Assembly: GCA_022791975.1 (NCBI GenBank)
Contig: JAAWAC010000002.1
Span: 62,001-126,000, forward strand
Direction of reading: 5' to 3'
DNA: 64,000 nucleotides
Source of the DNA: Lachnospiraceae bacterium
GTDB taxonomy: Bacteria; Bacillota; Clostridia; Lachnospirales; Lachnospiraceae
In this document: positions 51,550 to 61,398 of the stretch, piece by piece
How the letters are laid out: every line of letters starts with the position of its first letter
How positions within the stretch are numbered: position 1 is the stretch's first letter
Notes under the pieces: generated by a model
The model's input: only the letters and a program-made list of their open reading frames with translations
Told to the model about the DNA's origin: nothing
The model's database searches: none
Made by a program: the position numbers and the translations under genes

Positions 51550-52614
51550 GTGGATAAATATAAGAAATGGAGTATTCTGGTGCTGATTATAACCAATTTT
51601 ATATTATTTAGTCTAGGAGCAATCACAATAGTTGTGGACCCATATTTTCATTATCATATACCCCTTGGCTTTTTAGAGTATCCCATTGATAATGAGAGAT
51701 ACCAAAATGATGGAATTCTGAAACACTTTCAATATGATGCTGTTATTACTGGAAGTTCTATGACGCAAAATTTTAAAACCTCTGAGTTTGATAAAATATT
51801 TGGAGTGAATTCTGTTAAAGTATCTTTTTCAGGAGCAAGCTATAAAGAGATTAATGAAAATTTAGAAAGAGCAGTATTGGCTAATTCTGAAATAAAAATT
51901 ATATTAAGAGGATTGGACTATCATGCATTATTGTTTGATAAAGATAAAATGAGATATGAACTGGATTTTTATCCAATCTATCTGTATGATAATATCCTGT
52001 GTAATGATGTGAAATATATTTTTAATAAGACCGTTTTGCTGGATGATACTTATGGGGTAATTGAGTATAGTAAATTAGGAAAAAGGACAACTACATTTGA
52101 CGAGTATGGTAATTGGATGGAAGGGAGAAAATTTGGAAAAGAAGCTTTAGATGAATTATATGAAAGGCCCGAAAAGGAAGACATGTTAGAAATGAAAAAA
52201 GAAGATGAGGAGAGCTTAAGGGAAAATTTAAGACAAAATGTAATACAATTAGCTGAACAAAATCCTCAGATTGAATTTTATTTGTTTTTTACTCCATATA
52301 GCATTTATTATTGGGATCAAATAAACCAGGAAGGAATGTTAAAAAAACAACTGGAGGCTGAAAAGCTGGCAATTGAAATTCTATTAGAATATGATAACAT
52401 CCATTTATTTTCATTTTTTGATGAATTTAAAATGATCTGTGATTTGGACAATTATAAGGATACACTTCATTATAGTGAGAATATAAATACCCAAATTTTA
52501 TTGTGGATGCGTGATGGAGAACACCTTCTTACTAAAGAAAATTATCAGGAGTATTGCAATAGAGAATATGAATTCTATGGGAATTATGACTATAATGCAT
52601 TATTTTCAAGTTAA
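51550..52614 (+). CDS. SGNH-like membrane-anchored acetylation partner
   Basis: A 354-residue protein with one N-terminal membrane helix and an external domain resembling SGNH/GDSL acetyltransferase or DltD-like partners: GSSMTQNF (Ser block), ILRGLDYHAL, FYLFFTPYSIYYW and the late DTLHYS (Asp/His pair). GTG start at 51550 after AAAAGGAGGG, 24 nt after the MBOAT fragment. It likely works with that MBOAT to O-acetylate the exported polymer; with the MBOAT broken the pair may be silent. Confidence 0.75.
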   Translation: MDKYKKWSILVLIITNFILFSLGAITIVVDPYFHYHIPLGFLEYPIDNERYQNDGILKHFQYDAVITGSSMTQNFKTSEFDKIFGVNSVKVSFSGASYKEINENLERAVLANSEIKIILRGLDYHALLFDKDKMRYELDFYPIYLYDNILCNDVKYIFNKTVLLDDTYGVIEYSKLGKRTTTFDEYGNWMEGRKFGKEALDELYERPEKEDMLEMKKEDEESLRENLRQNVIQLAEQNPQIEFYLFFTPYSIYYWDQINQEGMLKKQLEAEKLAIEILLEYDNIHLFSFFDEFKMICDLDNYKDTLHYSENINTQILLWMRDGEHLLTKENYQEYCNREYEFYGNYDYNALFSS

Positions 52615-52703
52615 TCCATATTTCTGTTTTATGTTTATAATAGCTAAATAATATTTGTAGAGGGAGACTTTTATATATTTATAAGTATAAAAATAATAAT
52701 ATT

Positions 52704-55091
52704 ATGCGAATAAGAAAAGATAGCTTTATTCCTCGATGGAAAAAGATTGTATTATCCATTGTGGTAATATTTTTTATTACAAGAATTGGATATATTGTCA
52801 GAGGAGAGGTAGATAGAGAGTATTATACTTCTGCAGATATTAGTTTGAAGGATTCCAAGGAGATACCCTGTGAAGAGGTTTCTCAGATTTTCACCTCAGA
52901 TAAAGCACGCTTACATAGCATAGAGTTTATTGTCAATAATATAGCAGAGGATGAAAAGGGAATTATTGTTCTTTCGATTTACGCAGTAGATGAACTTCTC
53001 TATAAAACAAGAATACCTTTATCAAGTATTAAAAATAATGAATGGAAAAGGATATATGTAAACCTACCATTAAAAAGTGAAAAATACAAAATAAGCTTCA
53101 ATGCTCAGGAATGTATGCAAATTCCCAATATATTATTGGTAGACACATCTGAAGCATCAAAGGAAAGCATTGAAAGCTTTATTGGAGAATTTGAATTGAC
53201 TGGAGAAGTGGCTCTAAAATATGGATACATGAGAGAAGTAACAATCGTAAATATAGGTATGTGCCTTTTATTTTGGAGCGTTATGCTTATCCTTTTAACA
53301 ATAGGATTATATTACTTGGAAGATCTTTATGGATTTATAAAAAGTGAGATAAACCATTTATTTTTGGACATTAATACAGATGTAGTTATTATAATTTTGG
53401 AAATGATTTGCTGTCTGGTAATACTTGATTCAAGTGGAATTGAGTTTCAGGATCCAACAAAAACAATTTTTTATCTTATATCTTTATGTAGTGCCTGGAG
53501 GATAAAAAGAAAAAGGGCCTGGATAAAAGAATATCAGAAAAAAACATATAAGAAAATAAGTTTGTATTTCCTGTATTTTTATGGCGCATTTAGTTTAGTA
53601 GGGCAGAGAATTTTAATTTATCCATTAAACAGAAGAGTAACTCTAGGGGGGGCATTTGTATTTATAATTACTTTCTTATGGTTTGTTCCAGTCATTGACT
53701 CTTTGGTATATCTATTTGGATGCCTAAGCAATAAGTTAATTAATAATAAGGTTAAACAGTGGAAGAATATAAAGTTTATTATTATATGCAGTATACTTTT
53801 ATTGCTTCCGGCATGGTTTAATTTATATGCAAATAATCCAGGCATTTCAAGTCGAGACACCATGATCTGTATGGTTACAAATGCGCGGCATATAAGGGGA
53901 ATGTATGACTGGCATCCAGCTGTCTATTGTATAATTCTTAGAATAATTTTGAGTATATGGGATTCAACCTATGCAGTGATTTTTGTTCAACACTTTTTTT
54001 GGCTGTATGTTATGCTGGAGGGATTCCTATACCTTAAAAAGAAATATGTATCTAATAGGTTTCTTTTACTCATAGCTTTTTTGTCTGGAATATGTGCAGG
54101 AAATTTTCTACATTTAAACACGATTTGGAAAGATATTCCATATGCACTTTCTCTTTTATGGTGCCTAATTATTCTAGGGAAATTATCTTTTGATTTTGAA
54201 GAATACAGAAGAAAGTGGTATTTATATGTGGAGCTTTTTACGGCTCTTTTAGGCATATACTTTTACAGGAAGAATGGAATCGTAGCTTTTATTTGTATTC
54301 TAGTACCTTTAATTATATTTTTGCGAAAAAATAAAAAAATCTGGGTCACAGCGGGATTAATCGTAACAACAATAATACTAGTTAAAGGACCAGTTTATAA
54401 ATATCTGGAAATTGAAGATCCAGGGCGATATGGGATGTATATTGGTTTGGGCCAGGATATTCTTGGAGCCTATTATGCTGGAGGAGAAGTTTCGGAAGAA
54501 ACATTACAAATGATTACTGTAATGACAGGTTATGCCGGATCAGAGTATGAATATACACCGACTTGGTCGAGGCAGGCGTATAATTTAGATGTTCCACCAA
54601 TGGAATTTATCAGCAGTTATTTAGATACATTTATAAATAATCCGATTTTAATGTTAAGAGCAGTAATATCTAGAGAAGATGCTTTATGGAGCATATATCC
54701 TGGAGAGGATGCTGTTTTAGGATGTGTGAATTATACAGATACGGTGATTGGAAGTGAATGGAATGCTTACTATCCTGAGAGAAAGTTTAATAGTTTTCAA
54801 AAGCCTATGGGAGAATTTACAGCATATACGGCAAATAGCCAGTGGATTTCGGCCATTGAATGGCGATGTGGACTATTTACTTTGCTTGCTTTGGTATCGG
54901 TTATAGTAATGATATGGCTTAGAGGAATAAAAAGGTATTTACTTATATTAACACCAGTTGTAGGACATATGTTTAGCCTTTTATTATCAACAGGTTGGTC
55001 TGATTTTCGGTATTATTGGCCATTGAATTTAATGAATTTATTTCTGTTGCTTTTCATGATTTTGATTCTTGATGAAGGTTTTGAGAGATAA
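52704..55091 (+). CDS. DUF6020-type large membrane protein (GT-C-like)
   Basis: A 795-residue protein: N-terminal anchor, an external beta-rich domain (about residues 40-165), then about twelve membrane helices with the DUF6020-type segment NNPGISSRDTMICMV, MYDWHPAVYCIILR and LNTIWKDIPYALSLLW. The organisation resembles GT-C lipid-linked-sugar transferases; an acidic pair near the first membrane loop is not obvious. Last gene of the AT-rich polysaccharide locus. A weak GAGGGAG lies 40 nt before the ATG, so start is less certain. Confidence 0.72.
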   Translation: MRIRKDSFIPRWKKIVLSIVVIFFITRIGYIVRGEVDREYYTSADISLKDSKEIPCEEVSQIFTSDKARLHSIEFIVNNIAEDEKGIIVLSIYAVDELLYKTRIPLSSIKNNEWKRIYVNLPLKSEKYKISFNAQECMQIPNILLVDTSEASKESIESFIGEFELTGEVALKYGYMREVTIVNIGMCLLFWSVMLILLTIGLYYLEDLYGFIKSEINHLFLDINTDVVIIILEMICCLVILDSSGIEFQDPTKTIFYLISLCSAWRIKRKRAWIKEYQKKTYKKISLYFLYFYGAFSLVGQRILIYPLNRRVTLGGAFVFIITFLWFVPVIDSLVYLFGCLSNKLINNKVKQWKNIKFIIICSILLLLPAWFNLYANNPGISSRDTMICMVTNARHIRGMYDWHPAVYCIILRIILSIWDSTYAVIFVQHFFWLYVMLEGFLYLKKKYVSNRFLLLIAFLSGICAGNFLHLNTIWKDIPYALSLLWCLIILGKLSFDFEEYRRKWYLYVELFTALLGIYFYRKNGIVAFICILVPLIIFLRKNKKIWVTAGLIVTTIILVKGPVYKYLEIEDPGRYGMYIGLGQDILGAYYAGGEVSEETLQMITVMTGYAGSEYEYTPTWSRQAYNLDVPPMEFISSYLDTFINNPILMLRAVISREDALWSIYPGEDAVLGCVNYTDTVIGSEWNAYYPERKFNSFQKPMGEFTAYTANSQWISAIEWRCGLFTLLALVSVIVMIWLRGIKRYLLILTPVVGHMFSLLLSTGWSDFRYYWPLNLMNLFLLLFMILILDEGFER

Positions 55092-55329
55092 GCTATGGAA
55101 AGGATAGAAGAAGAGACATGGATTTCTGGATATTGTATTCCATAAATAATGACTATTTGTAAGTGAAACCTGGAATATAAAGTTAGTTTATGTGTTAAAA
55201 TTTTTTGTTTACAACTCCTTCAATAATTGGTAGGATATCCATATACCTTTCAGCACTTACAAGGAAGTAAGAAAATATGCCTAGGTATTATAAAATTTTA
55301 AACCAAAAGTACAGAGGGGAGTGAGAAAA

Positions 55330-55842
55330 ATGGATTTAAATCTGCAAATTACAGACATGGCGGGAGCTACCCCGGAGCACTCAGCTGTAATCGTAAATTT
55401 TGTAGCAGCTATACGGAGACAGCTGAAGAATAGTACCTGTTTCGTTTATTCTGATAATGTCCAATATAAGTGGATATCTAATGAGGGTGAAGAAAAAACG
55501 GTCATTCCGGATGCATCCATTAATTGTCAAACAAAAAAGAAAAGGGGAAGTAATTTTGTGGGTATCCCGCGGTTTGTTATGGAAGTTCTCTCACCCTCTA
55601 CAGAAAAGTACGACAGAGAAGAGAAAATGGAATTGTACCGCCAGCAGGAGATAGAGGAGTATTGGATTGTTGACTGGAGGAAACGGATTGTTGAGATTTA
55701 TGATCTGGATTATGAGGACATGATCCCAAAATACTATTTATGGGAAACTATTACAGAAGAAAATAAGGAGACGCTAAAAATTATTCACTTTCCGGATATA
55801 AAAATTACCTTTGATGAGCTTTTTGATGAGATAGAGCCTTAA
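55330..55842 (+). CDS. Uma2 family nuclease-like protein
   Basis: A 170-residue protein of the Uma2/DUF820 PD-(D/E)XK-like family: VIPDASI (catalytic-type Asp), FVMEVLSPSTEKYDREEKMELYRQQEIEEYWIVD. These occur in many copies in some genomes; their targets are unknown. ATG 55330 follows AGGGGAG; GTG 55321 lies inside that ribosome site. Base composition returns toward the genome average here, marking the right edge of the AT-rich block. Confidence 0.82.
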   Translation: MDLNLQITDMAGATPEHSAVIVNFVAAIRRQLKNSTCFVYSDNVQYKWISNEGEEKTVIPDASINCQTKKKRGSNFVGIPRFVMEVLSPSTEKYDREEKMELYRQQEIEEYWIVDWRKRIVEIYDLDYEDMIPKYYLWETITEENKETLKIIHFPDIKITFDELFDEIEP

Positions 55843-55858
55843 ATACCTTTGTGCCGTT

Positions 55859-55886
55859 CCCTCTGGAGTAAATACCCTCCAGAGGG
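55859..55886. terminator. Hairpin between convergent genes
   Basis: CCCTCTGGAG (55859-55868) pairs perfectly with CTCCAGAGGG (55877-55886), 10 bp with an 8-nt loop, between the Uma2 gene and the minus-strand LacI-PfkB gene. Followed by ATTTCTT, a modest T-run. Confidence 0.7.
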
Positions 55887-55922
55887 ATTTCTTGTCTACA
55901 GTAAATCAGAGTGTTCAGGCTA

Positions 55923-57848
55923 CTATATGGAACCATTTTCTTCCTCTCCTCCATTTCCTTTCCTCCCCATCTTAAGCAACTCCGGCCTCTTCTGCCGAAT
56001 ATAAGCCTCCAACGTATTCTTATCAATCAGCGAGGGCGTAACACCCTCCCGAGTCACGCTGAATCCAGCTGCATACACAGCAATCTGAACTGCATTTCGC
56101 AGAGAATACCCTTTCTGAAGATACACAGCCAGGGCGCAGATAAAGGCGTCGCCAGCTCCTGTATTGTCTACAGCTGAAAAATCCGCAGCTGGAAAATACT
56201 CCTCCAAAGTAGGATTTTTCAGATAACATCCATCTTTTCCCAGAGTAATAATCACAGTTCCAATGCCAAGATTCAAAAAATAATCTGCCTGCTCTCCCAG
56301 GGATTTCCCCGGACAGAGAATATTTATCTCATTGAGATTAGGGATCATAATGTCTATATACTTCAAAAGCTCCGGGTCAAGAGAGGAGCAAGCGGAGGGC
56401 TTCAGGATGGTTTTGGCTCCGTACTTATGGGCTAGACGGCCGGCCTGTATCAGGGCATCACAAGGAATCTCGGTTTGCATCAGACAGTAGCTGCTGTCCT
56501 CAAAAACTCGTTCATTGTATAAAACATCCTCCGGGCATAAGGCATTATTGGCGCCAGATAAAATGGAAATCATGGAATTGCCGTCGGGCTGTACAAAAAT
56601 ATACGCCTTGCCAGTAACCTCTTGGGGACATTTTCGGATATTTACAGATTCAATGGAATGCTCAGCCAAATAAGAGAAAATCAAATCAGAATCCAGATCA
56701 TTGCCTACAGCTCCGATAAGTGCCACATGGGCTCCCAGCTTGGTTGCTCCTATGGACTGGTTAATCCCCTTTCCTCCGGGGTACAGGGAGGAATTGGAGG
56801 TCATCACGGTAGTTCCTGTCACAGGAAGCTTGGTTACCTTTAGATAATTGTCTATATTGATGCTGCCAATAACCGTCAGCCTTTTGGACTGGCGTTCGTA
56901 GGGGACCTGTATGGAGGCCGTATTATCTAGAGAGACGGTGCTTGGAAAGGGAGGAATCGGAGAGCCCTTTTCCAGCATTTGAATGCAATGCTTCCCTAAA
57001 TGCTGGCCAAAGGCAAAATAGGGAATGGTCAGAGTAGAAATGTAGGGAAAATCTATATGATCCCCGGCATCGTTTCTGAGAGAGACGATGGAAATATCTC
57101 TGGGAACATTATAACGCAAATGGTTTAAGGTCTCATAGAGCCGCAGGGCAGAGCTAAAATGAGAGCTTACCACACTGGTAATAGAATGGGTGGTGATCTT
57201 GTAGAGGAGGGCATCATGGATTTCGCTGAACACCAAATCATTTCGAAAGGGAATGCCCTGCTCAAAGAGACATCTTTTGTAGCCGTTTAAGAAAAGAGTA
57301 TCCTGAAAATCCCCAGTCAAAAGACAGGAGATATTCTTGTGATGGGTCTGGACCAGAGCCAGTGTAGCATCATAGCCCATCTGTTCAAAATCAATATGAT
57401 AGACATTCTCGCCGTATGCAGAATGAAACAGTACATAAGGAATGTTGGCAGCCTGAAAGCTATCACCATAGTCCAGACTTTTTTCACTGACAGGCTCCCA
57501 TAAAACAGCATCCACATTGTGACGGCAGAGGGCGGAGATTCCCTTACGCTCCACTTCTAAATTCTGGCAGCTCTCTGCAACCAAGATGGTATATCCCTGT
57601 TCCCGGGCCGCGTCAATAAGGCCGCTGAGCAGGAAGGTGGATCTGCTGGAATTAAGCAGGACCCCTAGAAGAAAAGAATGGCTGTTATTTAAAAGTGCAT
57701 TGGAATAGGGGGTATAATTGAATTCCTTTACAATGCGCAGAACTCGCTCTTTGGTCTCTGCACTGATGCTGGAATCCTTGTGATTCATGATTTTGGAAAC
57801 AGTGGATGTGGATACGCCAGCTAATTGTGCAATCTCTTTGATAGTCAT
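55923..57848 (-). CDS. LacI-type regulator fused to PfkB (ribokinase-like) kinase
   Basis: A 641-residue two-part protein. Residues 1-55: LacI helix-turn-helix (TIKEIAQLAGVSTSTVSKIMN). About 60-325: periplasmic-binding-protein-like sensor (LLGVLLNSSRSTFLLSGLID). About 330-615: complete PfkB kinase (GSINIDNYLK, YPGGKGINQSIGATKLGA, GNDLDSDLI, and catalytic DNTGAGDAFICAL). No linker frameshift is seen. It faces the nucleoside hydrolase operon, whose promoter region contains a LacI-like operator, so it probably both senses and phosphorylates a sugar such as ribose. GGAG precedes ATG 57848. Confidence 0.92.
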   Translation of the reverse strand: MTIKEIAQLAGVSTSTVSKIMNHKDSSISAETKERVLRIVKEFNYTPYSNALLNNSHSFLLGVLLNSSRSTFLLSGLIDAAREQGYTILVAESCQNLEVERKGISALCRHNVDAVLWEPVSEKSLDYGDSFQAANIPYVLFHSAYGENVYHIDFEQMGYDATLALVQTHHKNISCLLTGDFQDTLFLNGYKRCLFEQGIPFRNDLVFSEIHDALLYKITTHSITSVVSSHFSSALRLYETLNHLRYNVPRDISIVSLRNDAGDHIDFPYISTLTIPYFAFGQHLGKHCIQMLEKGSPIPPFPSTVSLDNTASIQVPYERQSKRLTVIGSINIDNYLKVTKLPVTGTTVMTSNSSLYPGGKGINQSIGATKLGAHVALIGAVGNDLDSDLIFSYLAEHSIESVNIRKCPQEVTGKAYIFVQPDGNSMISILSGANNALCPEDVLYNERVFEDSSYCLMQTEIPCDALIQAGRLAHKYGAKTILKPSACSSLDPELLKYIDIMIPNLNEINILCPGKSLGEQADYFLNLGIGTVIITLGKDGCYLKNPTLEEYFPAADFSAVDNTGAGDAFICALAVYLQKGYSLRNAVQIAVYAAGFSVTREGVTPSLIDKNTLEAYIRQKRPELLKMGRKGNGGEEENGSI

Positions 57849-57959
57849 AGCAAATCTCCTTACAGCTTTTAATCCTATTCTAATTATTATAGCCTAAATA
57901 AAAATCTAAGCAAGGGCAAAAACAGGACCAATATGGAAATAGTAACTAAAAAACGGGAT

Positions 57960-57988
57960 TGACAAATGGGGAATAAAGAAGTATTATA
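57960..57988 (+). promoter_or_regulatory. Promoter of the nucleoside operon
   Basis: TTGACA (57960-57965), 17 nt, TATTAT (57983-57988), upstream of the nucleoside hydrolase gene. Confidence 0.83.
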
Positions 57989-57996
57989 TAAGAAAC

Positions 57997-58039
57997 AATT
58001 TTAGGAAAACATTTTCTTTATAAAAATTGCCTAAAATTG
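57997..58039. promoter_or_regulatory. Inverted repeat with LacI-type operator
   Basis: CAATTTTAGG (57997-58006) and CCTAAAATTG (58030-58039) are perfect inverted repeats around GAAAACATTTTC (58006-58017), whose GAAAA/TTTTC halves resemble LacI-family operators. Just downstream of the promoter, it fits repression by the adjacent LacI-PfkB fusion. Confidence 0.6.
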
Positions 58040-58062
58040 AAAGAACAAAGGAAGGAGCAATT

Positions 58063-59007
58063 ATGATGGATAATTCCCAAATTGTCAAAATGCTGGAATG
58101 GCCGGAAGGAAAGGTAGATGTGGTATTGGATTCCGACACATTTAATGAGATTGATGATCAGTATGCATTGGCCTATATGCTGAGATCCTTAGACAAATTG
58201 AATGTGAAAGCGTTCTATGCGGCGCCATTTTATAAATTCATTCCTCCATTTGACAAGATGAAGCCATTCAAATCAAGCAGCCCTGGAGATGGCATGGAAA
58301 AGAGCTACCAGGAAATTATGAATGTTCTTACCATGATGGGGGAGGAGGAACAGAAAAATAAGGTTTACCGGGGATCAGAAAAATATCTGCCATCGGAAAC
58401 AGAGGGAGTTGTTTCTGATGCGGCAAAAGATTTAGCCCAACGAGCCATGCAATATTCCCCGGAACATCCTCTTTATGTGATAGCCATCGCAGCTGTTACC
58501 AATGTTGCATCCGCACTACTTTTAAATCCAGAAATCCGGGATAGAATCGTGGTTATTTGGCTAGGGGGAAATGCCCTGGAATGGCCTAATAACCTGGAAT
58601 TCAATCTGGTACAGGATGTAGCGGCGGCCAGGGTGCTTTTTTCCAGCGGTGTTCCCGTAGTTCTCTTGCCCTGCAGAGGAGTGGTCTCCTCCTTTACCGT
58701 CAGCGCTCCAGAACTGGACTATTGGATGAAAGGGAAAAATAAGCTTTGCGACTATCTTGTGGAGGCAACTAAGGAATATGCAAAAGCCAGAGGATACCTT
58801 CCCACCTGGCAAAAGCCTGTGTGGGATGTGGCGGCTGTTGGTTGGCTTTTAGATAAAAGCTTTATGCTGGATCGATATGAGATCAGTCCCATTCCCACCT
58901 ATGATTTTCATTATGCTTTTGATAAATCAAGGCATCTCATAAAATATGTATATCATATTCATAGCGATGCACTTTTTCAGGATCTTTTCAATAAGCTGAC
59001 AAAATAG
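58063..59007 (+). CDS. Nucleoside hydrolase (IUNH family)
   Basis: A 314-residue enzyme that hydrolyses nucleosides to base and ribose. The metal-binding N-terminus is VDVVLDSDTFNEIDDQYALAYML (Asp cluster DSD...DD, a variant of the DTDPGIDD motif); VIAIAAVTNVASALLLNPEI and VIWLGGNALEWPN are conserved. C-terminal DVAAVGWLL contains the expected DxAA element. ATG 58063 behind GGAAGGAGC. First gene of the operon; the product ribose would feed the kinases nearby. Base specificity not predictable. Confidence 0.88.
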   Translation: MMDNSQIVKMLEWPEGKVDVVLDSDTFNEIDDQYALAYMLRSLDKLNVKAFYAAPFYKFIPPFDKMKPFKSSSPGDGMEKSYQEIMNVLTMMGEEEQKNKVYRGSEKYLPSETEGVVSDAAKDLAQRAMQYSPEHPLYVIAIAAVTNVASALLLNPEIRDRIVVIWLGGNALEWPNNLEFNLVQDVAAARVLFSSGVPVVLLPCRGVVSSFTVSAPELDYWMKGKNKLCDYLVEATKEYAKARGYLPTWQKPVWDVAAVGWLLDKSFMLDRYEISPIPTYDFHYAFDKSRHLIKYVYHIHSDALFQDLFNKLTK

Positions 59008-59084
59008 GAAAACAACAAAATCGGGAAATACTTCGTTTTTCATACTCTTGGCAACGAAGGAATAGGGAGATAAAGGAGGAAACT

Positions 59085-60434
59085 ATGAAAAGGAAAAATT
59101 TAATTGCATGGATAATGACTGTTGCATTGGCTATGACAGCTTTAGTTGGGTGTGGAAATAAGGCAAACGAGGAGAGTTCGGATCCACCGGCCGCATCCTC
59201 TGAGGAAGAACCAAAAGAGACAGACGGGGAGACGGAGGCAACCCAAATTACTTATATGACCAACGCGGACTTTGTGGAGACTCTAAAGCCCATTGTGGCC
59301 AAATATAAAGAGGAGACAGGCGTTGAGGTGGTCTTAGAGGGATATTCCATGGGAGACCTCTTTGATGTGATAGAGGTAAAGATTTCCGGAGAAACCACAG
59401 ATTATGATGTGATTGCCGTAGATGCGCCCCTTGTTTCTGCCTATGTACATAGAGGCTATCTGGAGCCTATGACGGATTACTTTACAGAGGAAGAAAAGGC
59501 CAAGCTTACGGAGACCTCTGTAAATGGCGGTTCTGTAGACGGTGTATTTTATTCCCCGGCTATGAACACTTCCTCCGTATGTATGTACTACAATACCGCA
59601 TTACTGAAACAGGCGGGAATCGAAATCGGAGAGGTAAATCCGGAAAACCGTATGTCCTGGGACGAGGTGTTGGAGATGGCCAGAAAGACACTAGATGTGG
59701 TGAATCCGGATAAGACAAACGGAATTTATGGGGTAGAGTTCCGGCAGGTAAGCCGGGTATACCAGATGAATATGATTCCCAACAGTATGGGTGGCCAAAA
59801 TATTGGTGAGGATGGATTCACTGTGGATGGTGTTTTAAACTCCAAGGAATGGATCGATGGTATGACCTGGTATCAGAACCTGGTGAATGAGGGGATTTCC
59901 TCCCGGGGCATTGCGGCCGATGAGCTGCGCACCATGTTTGCAGCAGGAAAGATTGTATTTATGGTAGATACCACATCCCTGACCAACTATTGTGAGACAA
60001 ATGGTATGGAGGATTTCGATGTGATGCCGGTGCCAGCCTACACAGGATATGAGGATCAGGTAGCTACTGGAACAGGCTCCTGGCATTTTGGCATTAACTA
60101 TGCCTCTGCAAATAAACAGGCAGCCGCAGATTTCATCAAATGGATGAGCATTGGGGAGGGCGCAGATCTCTGGTATGAGGGATACAACCAGGTGCCTACA
60201 AAGATCGCCATTTTAGAGGAAATGGAAAAGGATGCAAACCTGGATAAATCCATGAAAATCGCTGCCTATGAGGCTAACAACACGGCATTTCTCCGGGCGG
60301 TAACGCCGGGCTTCAACGAGTATCAGACTATTTTAAATGCGGCCTGGGAGGATGTGCGCAATGGGGAGGATGTAGAGACAACCCTAAATTCTGCCGTGGA
60401 ACAGATCGAGGCGGCCATGGAAGCATATAAGTAA
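59085..60434 (+). CDS. Family 1 ABC sugar-type substrate-binding lipoprotein
   Basis: A 449-residue lipoprotein with lipobox ALVGC, then a low-complexity Glu/Ser linker and a CUT1-type binding protein: NADFVETLKPIVAKYKEETGVEV, YDVIAVDAPL, YYNTALLKQAGIEI, and SWDEVLEMARKTLD. Captures the substrate for the two permeases downstream. GGAGG well placed before the ATG. The operon implies a nucleoside or ribose-containing compound, although CUT1 proteins usually bind oligosaccharides or polyols. Confidence 0.9.
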   Translation: MKRKNLIAWIMTVALAMTALVGCGNKANEESSDPPAASSEEEPKETDGETEATQITYMTNADFVETLKPIVAKYKEETGVEVVLEGYSMGDLFDVIEVKISGETTDYDVIAVDAPLVSAYVHRGYLEPMTDYFTEEEKAKLTETSVNGGSVDGVFYSPAMNTSSVCMYYNTALLKQAGIEIGEVNPENRMSWDEVLEMARKTLDVVNPDKTNGIYGVEFRQVSRVYQMNMIPNSMGGQNIGEDGFTVDGVLNSKEWIDGMTWYQNLVNEGISSRGIAADELRTMFAAGKIVFMVDTTSLTNYCETNGMEDFDVMPVPAYTGYEDQVATGTGSWHFGINYASANKQAAADFIKWMSIGEGADLWYEGYNQVPTKIAILEEMEKDANLDKSMKIAAYEANNTAFLRAVTPGFNEYQTILNAAWEDVRNGEDVETTLNSAVEQIEAAMEAYK

Positions 60435-60458
60435 GGGCTCGCAGCAGGTAAAACTTTG

Positions 60459-60485
60459 AAAGGGGGACCTGAGGGTTCCCCTTTT
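60459..60485 (+). terminator. Attenuating hairpin between binding protein and permease
   Basis: AAAGGGGGACC (60459-60469), loop TGAG, GGTTCCCCTTT (60474-60484), followed by one more T. This 11-bp stem with one G-U pair probably lowers permease expression relative to the abundant binding protein, as in many ABC operons. Confidence 0.7.
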
Positions 60486-60520
60486 CCCAAATGAAAAAAT
60501 AGTGGGAAGGGGAGGAAGCA

Positions 60521-61393
60521 ATGAAAGTAAAAAGGAAATGGATACCATATACCATGCTGCTGCCTGCATTTATGCTAGTATGTATTTTTAAGATATATCC
60601 TGTGATCTCATCTCTGATGGACGGATTTACCTCTCATGGTCATTTTTCTCTGGAAGTATATAAAAGCCTATTGAAGGATGCCACCTTTTGGAATTCCTTG
60701 TGGGTAACGATTAAGTTTAACCTGATATGTATTCCTCTGCAGATATGCATTGCATTTATTCTTGCCATGTTTGCAAACGCCAAGGTAAAGGGGATTGGCA
60801 TTTTCAGAACCATCTATTATCTTCCCTACGCGGTCTCTCTTACTGTTGCAACCATGATTTGGAGTTTGATGTTCAATTACAACAGTGGCGTGCTCAATAG
60901 CCTGCTTATGAAGCTGGGGTTTAGCGCCCAGGGCTTTTTAAACGATTCCAAGCAGGCACTTTTCTGCATAATCATCATTGCCACCTGGAAGGGCTGTGGC
61001 TACTGGATGATGTTTATCCTTGCCGGGCTGAAAAATATTGATGGGGAAATTTATGAGGCAGCCAGAATTGATGGGGCAGGCTTTTTTCATACGGTATTTA
61101 AGATTACCCTTCCACTGCTGAAAAAGGTGTTGCTGTTTGTCTGCGTGGCCAACACCTCCTCCAATGTGCTGCTCTTTGCACCGATGCAGCTGATTACTAA
61201 TGGGGGACCGAAGAATTCCACAGATGTGTTAATGTATGAAGCTTATAAATCTGCCTTTAAATATGCAGATCGCTCCAGGAGTGCAGCCATTGTAAGTGTG
61301 CTTTTGGCTATGATTATTCTGGTGGCAACCTTGCAGTTCTTCCTGTTGGGAGAGCGGGAGGAAAAGCCAAAAAGAAAGAGGAAAGGAAGGTAG
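60521..61393 (+). CDS. ABC permease (MalF/UgpA type)
   Basis: A 290-residue membrane protein with six helices and the EAA loop IYEAARIDGAGFFHTVFKITLPLLKK, which contacts the ATPase. N-terminal YTMLLPAFMLVCIFKIYPVISSLMDGF is typical. GGGGAGG precedes the ATG. Pairs with the next permease 5 nt downstream. Confidence 0.93.
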   Translation: MKVKRKWIPYTMLLPAFMLVCIFKIYPVISSLMDGFTSHGHFSLEVYKSLLKDATFWNSLWVTIKFNLICIPLQICIAFILAMFANAKVKGIGIFRTIYYLPYAVSLTVATMIWSLMFNYNSGVLNSLLMKLGFSAQGFLNDSKQALFCIIIIATWKGCGYWMMFILAGLKNIDGEIYEAARIDGAGFFHTVFKITLPLLKKVLLFVCVANTSSNVLLFAPMQLITNGGPKNSTDVLMYEAYKSAFKYADRSRSAAIVSVLLAMIILVATLQFFLLGEREEKPKRKRKGR

Positions 61394-61398
61394 GAGAC

